DNA of 12,772 nucleotides from an uncultured Lachnospiraceae bacterium. Its GTDB lineage: Bacteria; Bacillota; Clostridia; Lachnospirales; Lachnospiraceae. The stretch spans positions 1 to 12,772 of the forward strand of contig CACZQX010000321.1 of NCBI GenBank assembly GCA_902783445.1, in the 5' to 3' direction. The position numbers were made by a program, and so were the translations under genes. The notes beneath the pieces were generated by a model. It was not told where the DNA came from and ran no database searches. It saw only the letters and a list, made by a program, of their open reading frames with translations. Positions 6,942-12,772 of the stretch are shown here, in pieces (positions within the stretch are counted from its first letter, which is position 1; every line of letters starts with the position of its first letter).

Positions 6942-8753
6942 TTACATACTGTCTAAAATATCGCAGATAAGCATTACCCTGTTAAAAGGCACCATAAAAT
7001 AGTATCCGTCTGCTATGCTTTCAAGTTTCTTCATTATGTCTTTAGTGATTTTTACCGCAATATCCTGTGCCTCTTGTTTTGATATGTCCGGATTATAAAG
7101 AGCCACAACCTCGTCCGGCACATCAATTCCCGGCATTTCGTTTTTAATAAACACGGCATTTTTGTAGCTTACCAAAGGCATAAGACCGCATAATATTTTA
7201 GTGTCTGTTTTTTCTTTTATGTATTTGATGGTTTCTATATCTTCCTCCGAATAAATCGGCTGTGTAAGGAACCATGATGCACCCGCATCAATCTTTTTTT
7301 GCATACGTTCTATGTTTTTGTCCACGTTTTTTCGTCCCTGGTTTAAAGCACCGCCGTAGGCAAAAGCATCATCCGTAAACATATCCTTATTGATTTGGTT
7401 TATGTATTCCATAAAAGAAACGGAATTAAAATCAAATACCGCTTTTGTTTCTTCTCTTTCGGCCGTAGGCACCGGGTCTCCCGTTACAACCATAAAGTTT
7501 CTTATGCCGTTTATATGAGCTCCCAAAAGCACGGAATGCATGCTGATTTTGTTTCTGTCTCTGCATGCTATATGAGGCATAACATCAATATCCACCATGG
7601 ATGCAACTTTGCTTGCCAAAAGCACCGAATCGGCCCTGGCTCTTGCAAGCGGAGAATCCGCAATGGTTATTATGTCTGCGCCGTGTTTTTTAAGTTTAAA
7701 AGCACCTTCAACTACCTTTTCCGCATTCTGATCGAAAGGTGGATCAAGCTCAACGGCTATTACTTTTTTTCCGGCCTCCAGTTTTCTTAGAAATTCGTTG
7801 TTTCTTGTTTTGTTAACGCACTTTTCTTCGCTTTTTTGGCTAATTAAAGCTTTGGCCACGGGCTTTTTGCCCTTAATTATTTTAGCCAAGGCTTCGATAT
7901 GTTTTGGGCTTGTTCCGCAACATCCCCCCACTATATCGGCGCCCAAATCTATGATTTGCTCCAACTTTTTTGCAAACCATTCGCTGCTGTCGGAATATAC
8001 GGTTTTTCCTCTTACTATATCCGGATATCCGCTGTTTGGGAGAACCTGCAGGCTTTGTGTATCATAAAACTCCAGATTCTTTAAAATATCATACATATGG
8101 CTCGCACCGATAAGGCAATTGCAACCCACGCTGTCTATTTCTTTAATCTGCGACACTTCCTCCAAAAGCCTTTTTAAGCTGTGGCCTTTTGTGGTATAGC
8201 CCATTCTGTTTGTTGCAAAACTAAGCATAACAAAAGCTGTCGGACATTTTTCTTTTATATATACGGCAAGTTCTTTTACTTCTTTTGCGCTGCCGAAAGT
8301 TTCAAAGTTGAAAATACAAGCTCCCGCATCCAAAAATGCATCAACAATAAACCTGTATTCACTCATTTTATCCAAGCTTTCATCCTCAAACAGTTTCTTT
8401 GGAATAGGCCCGATATCCGCCGCAATATAAATTTCATTTTCGCTTTCATCGGCTGCTTCCCGAGCAATTTCGTAAGCTTTTTTTACAGATGTCCTAAGAT
8501 AGCTTTCCTGAGCCAACTTATCATCTATTCTTCTGTCTATGGCAAACTGCCTGTTTAAAGCAAAGCTGTTGGTTCTTATAAGCCTTGCTCCGCTTTTTAT
8601 ATATCGCAGATGGATCTGTTTAATCAAATCAGGATCCGTAATATTGCATTCTTCGCAAACTCTGCCTTTATCAAAGTTCAATTCTTCAAAATAGGTGCCC
8701 ATGGCGCCGTCGGTTAATAGTATGTTTTCCTTTAAATAGTCTTTAATATACAC
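6942..8753 (-). CDS. Bifunctional homocysteine S-methyltransferase / methylenetetrahydrofolate reductase (YitJ type)
   Basis: From the GTG at 8753 this is 603 residues. The first half (about 1-295) is a homocysteine methyltransferase barrel with LLTDGAMGT (12-20), C213 in GCNC, and C278-C279 in GGCCGT as zinc ligands. The second half (about 325-603) is a MetF-type barrel: VELDPP (334-339, whose glutamate matches the catalytic acid of MetF), HIACRDRN (394-401), VTGDP (423-427) and FLTQPIY (495-501). The MTHFR part reduces 5,10-methylene-THF to 5-methyl-THF, the methyl donor for the adjacent MetH. Fusions of this kind are known from Firmicutes (B. subtilis YitJ). An upstream in-frame TTG at 8759 would sit one base from the AAGGAGG, too close; the GTG has a 7-nt spacer and is preferred. 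It is the first gene of the operon and divergent from the EIIC-EAL gene. No S-box or cobalamin riboswitch fits in the short leader. Confidence 0.93.
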   Translation of the reverse strand: MYIKDYLKENILLTDGAMGTYFEELNFDKGRVCEECNITDPDLIKQIHLRYIKSGARLIRTNSFALNRQFAIDRRIDDKLAQESYLRTSVKKAYEIAREAADESENEIYIAADIGPIPKKLFEDESLDKMSEYRFIVDAFLDAGACIFNFETFGSAKEVKELAVYIKEKCPTAFVMLSFATNRMGYTTKGHSLKRLLEEVSQIKEIDSVGCNCLIGASHMYDILKNLEFYDTQSLQVLPNSGYPDIVRGKTVYSDSSEWFAKKLEQIIDLGADIVGGCCGTSPKHIEALAKIIKGKKPVAKALISQKSEEKCVNKTRNNEFLRKLEAGKKVIAVELDPPFDQNAEKVVEGAFKLKKHGADIITIADSPLARARADSVLLASKVASMVDIDVMPHIACRDRNKISMHSVLLGAHINGIRNFMVVTGDPVPTAEREETKAVFDFNSVSFMEYINQINKDMFTDDAFAYGGALNQGRKNVDKNIERMQKKIDAGASWFLTQPIYSEEDIETIKYIKEKTDTKILCGLMPLVSYKNAVFIKNEMPGIDVPDEVVALYNPDISKQEAQDIAVKITKDIMKKLESIADGYYFMVPFNRVMLICDILDSM

Positions 8754-8760
8754 TTGCAAG

Positions 8761-8767
8761 CCTCCTT
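8761..8767 (-). promoter_or_regulatory. Ribosome binding site that fixes the GTG start at 8753
   Basis: AAGGAGG on the minus strand lies 7 nt from the GTG at 8753 and 1 nt from the in-frame TTG at 8759, so the GTG is the natural start. The same bases can pair with an upstream CTCC in the leader (8777-8780), which could partly mask the site. Confidence 0.8.
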
Positions 8768-8790
8768 AACCCTTAGGGAGTACCAATGTT

Positions 8791-8799
8791 ATTGTATCA
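8791..8799 (-). promoter_or_regulatory. Extended -10 promoter element for the MTHFR-fusion/metH operon
   Basis: The minus-strand sequence TGATACAAT is a TGn-extended -10 element (TACAAT). It predicts a transcript starting near 8784 and a leader of about 30 nt. No good -35 hexamer is seen at 16-18 bp, which extended -10 promoters can tolerate. Confidence 0.55.
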
Positions 8800-8879
8800 C
8801 ATTTTTATTCATGATTTTGACTTTTTTATAAATGATTTTTAAAATTTGTCTGTCATTTCCTTACAAATGTTCAAAATAG

Positions 8880-8909
8880 TTGAATTTTTTGCCGAATTCG
8901 TGTTATTAT
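8880..8909 (+). promoter_or_regulatory. Candidate promoter of the EIIC-EAL gene
   Basis: TTGAAT (8880-8885) and TATTAT (8904-8909) are separated by 18 bp, and the -10 is preceded by TGT, giving an extended -10. An overlapping TATAAT (8907-8912) is an alternative. The leader would be about 33 nt, ending in AAGGAG (8938-8943) 5 nt before the ATG at 8949. Confidence 0.5.
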
Positions 8910-8948
8910 AATAATGTATTTTTTATGGGTAAATCTTAAGGAGCGGGT

Positions 8949-11117
8949 ATGAGAGAGTATAGTTCATCGGAAAAAGAACTTCTTAATCGCTATGGTAATG
9001 AGCGAGTTTCCGTTAACTTCTTTAATAGAATAAGCGAGATCCGACTTTTTCAATGTATAAAAAGTGGGCTTATTATGGTTATACCTATTATTCTCATCGG
9101 ATGCTTTGCTTTAATATTTAAATCATTTCCCATTGAAGCATATCAACAATTTATAACAGAATTTGCAGGCGGTTTTTTGCGAGATTTGTTTACAATTATT
9201 ATCAATGCAACCACCGGCTTGTTTGCTATTTATCTTTGTTGTGCCATTTCGGCAAACTACAATCGAATTTTTTCAAATCCCACATCCACTAATTCAAATT
9301 ACGGATCCATAATTACGTCTCTTATCTGCTTTTTGATTTTTTCCGGTGTGGGTTCTTATAAATTTACAATAGATAATTTTGGTGTCAGGGGAACATTTAC
9401 AGCCATTGTTTGTGCCCTTTTGGCTTCCTTTTTATATCATTTGATTCAATCAAAATCAAAAGGAAATTTTCTTATCTACACAAACGGTGCGGACGGTCAC
9501 TTTAAATCCGCTATCAACATTTTGATTCCATGTTCAGTAATCGTTTTGCTTTTCGCACTGATTATGATTCTTTTAAGAGCTATTTTTGATATATCCAGCA
9601 TTAACGAGTTACTCCTTCTTGCTTTTGACAAAGGATTTAACAACGCCAGCTGCTGCTTACCTTCTGCAATTTTATTTATGTTTTTCACTCATATTTTATG
9701 GTTTTTTGGCATTCATGGCGGCAATATTTTGCAAGATATATCAGATCAAGTTTTCGTTCCGGGTCAACTAATCAACGAAGCCTTGGTAAAATACGGCTTT
9801 GAACCTACTCAAGTATTTTCAAAAACTTTTTTTGACTCATTCGCTTTAATGGGGGGGTGCGGTGCAACCACTTGTCTTATTCTTGCTTTACTGTTTTTTT
9901 CAAAAAGAAAGAGCAATAAATACCTTGCCGGATTTTCTGTCTTTCCCGCTATTTTCAACATGAATGAACCGATTGTTTTCGGTCTTCCGATTTGTTTTAA
10001 CCCTACCCTTTTTATACCTTTTATCATTACACCTATAGTGTTCACTTTGACCACCACATTTGCAACTTATATGGGCTGGGTTCCTTACGTATCAAATCCT
10101 GTTGAATGGACAACCCCGATTTTTCTGTCGGGCTATATTGCAACGGGTTCCATTGCGGGAACTATTATGCAAGCAATAAATCTTATAATCGGATTTTTAA
10201 TTTATCTTCCTTTTGTAAAAATCTTTGACAGGCAAAAGGTTAAAAACGCACATATCCAAATGGAAAGCCTTGTTATGACCTTGAAACGAGCCGAAGAAAC
10301 CAACGAAAACATCAATCTTCTCGACCAAAGCACACATCTTGGTGTCGTTGCGCGTTCTCTTTCGGAAGAATTGAGGATAATGGTAAGAAAACACCAATTT
10401 CAAATATATTATCAGCCGCAATTTAATGCTCACGGCGAATGTATCGGTGCTGAAGCTTTGTTAAGATGGGAGCACCCGCTTTACGGCTTTATTTATCCTC
10501 CGCTTATTATCCAGCTTGCAAAAGAAATTAATATTTTGGAGGATTTGGAATGCCTTATTATCCAAAAGGTTGCGGACGATATGCATTATATTTTGGAAAC
10601 TATGGGAGATGACTTCCGTGTTTCCGTAAACTTTACTCCGCTTGCAACCCAATCGGATAAGTTTAACGCTCTTTTAAACGGCCTTGTAATTCAGGGATCT
10701 ATAATACCTAAAAATGTATGTATAGAGGTTACGGAACAAATTGCAATTTCTTTCAACCAAGCCACCTTGGAACATTTCAATTGGTGGAAAGAAGCCGGTT
10801 TTTTGCTTGCCATTGACGACTTTTCAATGGGAAGCACATCCATCAAATATCTTCAACGTAATCTATTCGATCAGGTTAAGCTTGACGGAGCCATAGTTAA
10901 AGATATGTTAACTAATACACGAAGTGAAAAGATAATCGCATCCATTACAAGTCTTTCAACGGAACTCGGTTTTGAAGTGGTTGCCGAATATGTTGAAAAC
11001 GAAGATCAAAAAGAAATGCTTGTTAAGCTTGGTTGCGACTTTTATCAAGGCTGGCTTTACAGTCCTGCCGTTCCTCTTTTGAAACTCAAGGAAAGCGCAA
11101 GTAAAAACTTGATTTAA
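8949..11117 (+). CDS. PTS EIIC sugar-permease domain fused to a c-di-GMP phosphodiesterase (EAL) domain
   Basis: This 722-residue protein joins two complete modules. Residues about 30-425 form a PTS EIIC permease of the cellobiose/chitobiose/lactose type, with many hydrophobic helices. H256 in GIHGG and E340 in NEPIVFGLP match the two sugar-contacting residues of ChbC-type transporters. After a linker of about 50 residues, the EAL domain (about 482-715) shows E502 (EALLRW), N561, E593 and E596 (IEVTE), D623-D624 (DDF), K644, E680 and Q700. All expected catalytic and loop-6 positions are kept at the spacing of active enzymes such as RocR, so hydrolysis of c-di-GMP to pGpG is likely. No EIIA, EIIB or HPr gene is nearby, so the permease may act as a sugar sensor or borrow EIIB from another system (inference). 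The DDFG loop reads DDFS. The ATG start has AAGGAG 5 nt upstream. Confidence 0.92.
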   Translation: MREYSSSEKELLNRYGNERVSVNFFNRISEIRLFQCIKSGLIMVIPIILIGCFALIFKSFPIEAYQQFITEFAGGFLRDLFTIIINATTGLFAIYLCCAISANYNRIFSNPTSTNSNYGSIITSLICFLIFSGVGSYKFTIDNFGVRGTFTAIVCALLASFLYHLIQSKSKGNFLIYTNGADGHFKSAINILIPCSVIVLLFALIMILLRAIFDISSINELLLLAFDKGFNNASCCLPSAILFMFFTHILWFFGIHGGNILQDISDQVFVPGQLINEALVKYGFEPTQVFSKTFFDSFALMGGCGATTCLILALLFFSKRKSNKYLAGFSVFPAIFNMNEPIVFGLPICFNPTLFIPFIITPIVFTLTTTFATYMGWVPYVSNPVEWTTPIFLSGYIATGSIAGTIMQAINLIIGFLIYLPFVKIFDRQKVKNAHIQMESLVMTLKRAEETNENINLLDQSTHLGVVARSLSEELRIMVRKHQFQIYYQPQFNAHGECIGAEALLRWEHPLYGFIYPPLIIQLAKEINILEDLECLIIQKVADDMHYILETMGDDFRVSVNFTPLATQSDKFNALLNGLVIQGSIIPKNVCIEVTEQIAISFNQATLEHFNWWKEAGFLLAIDDFSMGSTSIKYLQRNLFDQVKLDGAIVKDMLTNTRSEKIIASITSLSTELGFEVVAEYVENEDQKEMLVKLGCDFYQGWLYSPAVPLLKLKESASKNLI

Positions 11118-11132
11118 TTATATCAAAGGAGT

Positions 11133-11173
11133 AAAATATTTAATCATAATTAATAATTATGTTATATTTTTTT
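11133..11173 (+). terminator. A/T-only hairpin with T run after the EIIC-EAL gene, weak terminator candidate
   Basis: CATAATT (11145-11151) and AATTATG (11155-11161) form a 7-bp stem with a 3-nt loop. AAAATAT (11133-11139) can pair with ATATTTT (11164-11170) outside it, and Ts continue to 11173. The stem has a single G-C pair, so it would be unstable. It may attenuate rather than stop transcription into the HD-GYP gene. Confidence 0.3.
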
Positions 11174-11177
11174 AAGC

Positions 11178-11183
11178 TATAAT
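11178..11183 (+). promoter_or_regulatory. Possible -10 element (TATAAT) for the HD-GYP gene
   Basis: A consensus TATAAT lies 37 bp before the ATG at 11221, but the bases 17 bp upstream (AATTAT) are not a -35 match. The whole 103-bp spacer is A/T-rich, so a chance match is possible. The ATG itself has GGTAGG about 9 nt upstream. Confidence 0.3.
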
Positions 11184-11220
11184 TTATTATTATGCTTTAT
11201 TTTTAGGTAGGTCTGTTTTT

Positions 11221-12327
11221 ATGGCAAGAAAAGTTTTTGTAAGTATTAATAAGCTTGAAGCCGGAATGCGTGTTGCGGAACATGTTACGGATTCCAGGGG
11301 CAGAAAGCTTATTAACAGAGGAACAATTCTTGACAATTATATAATTCTTTCCATGCGCTCTCGAGGTCTCGACGGCGCTTTTGTGGGTGACGATGATTTT
11401 TGGGATTGCAGTAAAGACCGGAAAATTGTTGTTCCCGCTCATATCAGAAAAATCGTTAAAGAAAACATGATTCAGGACAAAAAGAAGATGGCCCTTAATT
11501 CAACAATTAAAAGTCATGTTGAAAACGGCATCAGAAAGCTTTTTGACGATACATCATCCAAAGAATTTTCCGATACAACCAGACGTATAGCCGATGATTT
11601 GATGGACGCCATTACCAATAACGATGCTTTGGCCTTTGATATTGACGCCCTTAAAGTCAGTGATGAATATACATTTAAACACAGTGTGGATGTTGCATCA
11701 ATTGCTATGGTTATGGCCAAAAACAAGGGCTATTCCGATAGCAGAATCTACGATATAGGTATCGCCGGTCTTCTTCATGATCTTGGCAAAACCAAGATTC
11801 CAAACGAAATATTACTTAAGCCCGGTAAGCTTACCGATAATGAATTTGAAGAGATGAAAAACCATTCTCTTTATGGTTTTCAGCTTTTGGAAAATAAAAA
11901 AGATATTTCCGATTCTGTTAAAATGGCTGTTTTGCAGCATCACGAAAAGATAAACGGCAGTGGATACCCTCATCGCGCCAGCGGATGTCGCATCAGCGAA
12001 TATGCTAAAATTCTTACGGTTGCGGATATATTTGATGCCCTGGTTACTGACCGACCTTATAAAAAAGCTTTTGCAAAAAACGAAGCTGTTGAAATTTTGA
12101 TGTCCATGACGGACGAAATAGATTTTGATTCTCTCAATTGTTTCTTAAGAAGCGTAATCCTTTATCCGGTAAACTCCATTGTAAATTTAAGTAACGGAGA
12201 AAAAGCGGTCGTAATCAAAAATACATATACTTGTATTTTAAGACCTACGGTAGTAAGCATCCAAAACGGCAATATATACGACCTTGCCAACGACCTTAAT
12301 TGCGCTGGAATTATTATAACGAAATAA
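11221..12327 (+). CDS. HD-GYP domain cyclic-dinucleotide phosphodiesterase
   Basis: This 368-residue cytoplasmic protein has an N-terminal region (about 1-100) resembling the DUF3391-like leader common in HD-GYP proteins; its first residues (VSINKLEAGMRVAEHV) are typical. An HD-GYP core spans about 130-300. The metal and catalytic signature is complete: H154, H186-D187 (LLHDLGK), H215, HHEKINGSGYP (240-250) and D269 (VADIFDALVTDRPY, 267-280). A C-terminal tail with YPVNSIVNLSNGEKAVV, a small beta segment seen in many Firmicute members, completes the chain. The family hydrolyses c-di-GMP to pGpG and GMP, and some members prefer cGAMP. No receiver, PAS or membrane input domain is seen, so the N-terminal region may be the regulatory part. 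It follows the EIIC-EAL gene after 103 bp on the same strand and may be co-transcribed or have its own promoter. A perfect inverted repeat follows its stop. Confidence 0.93.
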   Translation: MARKVFVSINKLEAGMRVAEHVTDSRGRKLINRGTILDNYIILSMRSRGLDGAFVGDDDFWDCSKDRKIVVPAHIRKIVKENMIQDKKKMALNSTIKSHVENGIRKLFDDTSSKEFSDTTRRIADDLMDAITNNDALAFDIDALKVSDEYTFKHSVDVASIAMVMAKNKGYSDSRIYDIGIAGLLHDLGKTKIPNEILLKPGKLTDNEFEEMKNHSLYGFQLLENKKDISDSVKMAVLQHHEKINGSGYPHRASGCRISEYAKILTVADIFDALVTDRPYKKAFAKNEAVEILMSMTDEIDFDSLNCFLRSVILYPVNSIVNLSNGEKAVVIKNTYTCILRPTVVSIQNGNIYDLANDLNCAGIIITK

Positions 12328-12331
12328 TTAT

Positions 12332-12380
12332 TTTAAATATAAAACAAGAGCGGAATATCCGCTCTTGTTTTATATTTAAA
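12332..12380. terminator. Bidirectional rho-independent terminator between convergent genes
   Basis: A perfect 23-bp inverted repeat (arms 12332-12354 and 12358-12380, loop ATA) contains the core CAAGAGCGGA/TCCGCTCTTG. On both strands the core is followed by TTTTATATTT. It lies 5 nt after the HD-GYP stop and 14 nt after the convergent cupin gene, so it should end both transcripts. Confidence 0.93.
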
Positions 12381-12394
12381 TATTAAATTAATCT

Positions 12395-12751
12395 CTACTG
12401 AGCCGGTGGTAAAAGAATAACAAGCATCTGTGCTGTATCAGGACCAACGTTTGTTACGCATTTTGGTGAACCACCTGCGATATGAACACTGTCACCTGCT
12501 TCAAGAACAGTTTTAACATGATCTTCGCCTTCGAATTCCATTTTTCCGTGGATGATATAGTAAATTGATTCAGCAGGGTTAGCTGCGAATTCTGTACCAC
12601 CACCTGCAGGAAGGAAGTGTGTCAAGCCATTGATAAGACGTCCATTATCAACATCCTGTGGATCATGAAGTCTTGTGCATTTGCACTCATTGTGACCAGG
12701 TGCTGTGTAAGTATAATAGCCATCTTTTTTTGTAATTTTGTATCCAGCCAT
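12395..12751 (-). CDS. Small single-domain cupin protein
   Basis: This 118-residue protein is a single cupin barrel. Motif 1 corresponds to residues about 42-72, ending in AESIYYIIHGKMEFEG, and motif 2 to about 85-101 (GDSVHIAGGSPKCVTN). The usual HxH of motif 1 is absent and the motif 2 histidine is replaced, while a glutamate and the asparagine at the motif 2 end remain. Normal metal binding is therefore doubtful, and the protein may bind a ligand without a metal. Relatives vary widely in function (isomerases, dioxygenases, sugar or ligand sensors), so none is assigned. AGAGGT about 8 nt upstream supports the ATG at 12751; the promoter lies outside the window. Codons differ from the neighbouring genes: Ala is read only by GCT/GCA and Gly mostly by GGT/GGA, whereas the neighbours use GCC, CCC and TCC freely. 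This suggests high expression or a different origin. It converges on the HD-GYP gene. Confidence 0.8.
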   Translation of the reverse strand: MAGYKITKKDGYYTYTAPGHNECKCTRLHDPQDVDNGRLINGLTHFLPAGGGTEFAANPAESIYYIIHGKMEFEGEDHVKTVLEAGDSVHIAGGSPKCVTNVGPDTAQMLVILLPPAQ

Positions 12752-12772
12752 TTTTTCTACCTCTTTTTATAA

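Noticed and set aside
7395..7790. A 131-codon plus-strand frame
   Set aside because: It is antisense to the MTHFR domain of the fusion gene, with a composition typical of a shadow frame.
8754..8759. TTG at 8759 as start of the MTHFR fusion
   Set aside because: It is one base from the AAGGAGG; the GTG at 8753 has a proper 7-nt spacer.
8754..8948. S-box or cobalamin riboswitch for the methionine genes
   Set aside because: The predicted leader is only about 30 nt, and no conserved riboswitch core or terminator hairpin is visible on the minus strand in this spacer.
11125..11131. AAAGGAG that could start a small gene after the EIIC-EAL stop
   Set aside because: No start codon lies at a usable distance and no sensible frame follows before in-frame stops.

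Overview
The window looks like a chromosomal segment of a low-GC, Gram-positive anaerobe of the Clostridia type. This rests on the A/T-rich intergenic DNA, strong AAGGAGG-type ribosome binding sites, GTG starts, a YitJ-type methyltransferase/MTHFR fusion next to a short MetH, an AIM24-family protein, and c-di-GMP phosphodiesterases of clostridial style. I cannot name a genus. I saw no transposase, integrase, phage gene, CRISPR array, tRNA or rRNA. No gene-free stretch exceeds 300 bases; the longest is the 195-base divergent spacer at 8754-8948.

Positions 1-4396 (minus strand) hold a tightly packed five-gene run. In transcription order it encodes a secreted, C-terminally anchored protein with GLUG-like repeats and CxxC pairs, an AIM24/TIGR00266-family protein, a CrtI-like FAD oxidoreductase, a small nitroreductase-family flavoprotein, and the N-terminal part of an alpha/beta hydrolase that runs off the left edge. 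Junctions are 4 nt, 1 nt, 19 nt and a 4-nt ATGA overlap, so this is almost certainly one transcript. A perfect 18-bp palindrome lies just upstream of the first gene. The joint function is not known to me.

Positions 4500-8753 (minus strand) hold a two-gene methionine/one-carbon operon: a homocysteine methyltransferase-MTHFR fusion followed by a cobalamin-dependent methionine synthase that lacks the C-terminal reactivation domain. MTHFR would make 5-methyl-THF, and MetH would use it to methylate homocysteine.

Positions 8949-12327 (plus strand) hold two putative c-di-GMP phosphodiesterases. The first is a fusion of a complete PTS sugar-permease EIIC domain to a catalytically intact EAL domain. 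The second is an intact HD-GYP protein. The EIIC-EAL gene is divergent from the methionine operon. The pair may link sugar availability or PTS state to c-di-GMP breakdown, which is inference.

A perfect 23-bp inverted repeat (12332-12380) separates the HD-GYP gene from a convergent small cupin gene (12395-12751, minus). That cupin lacks most of the usual metal-binding histidines and uses codons differently from its neighbours.
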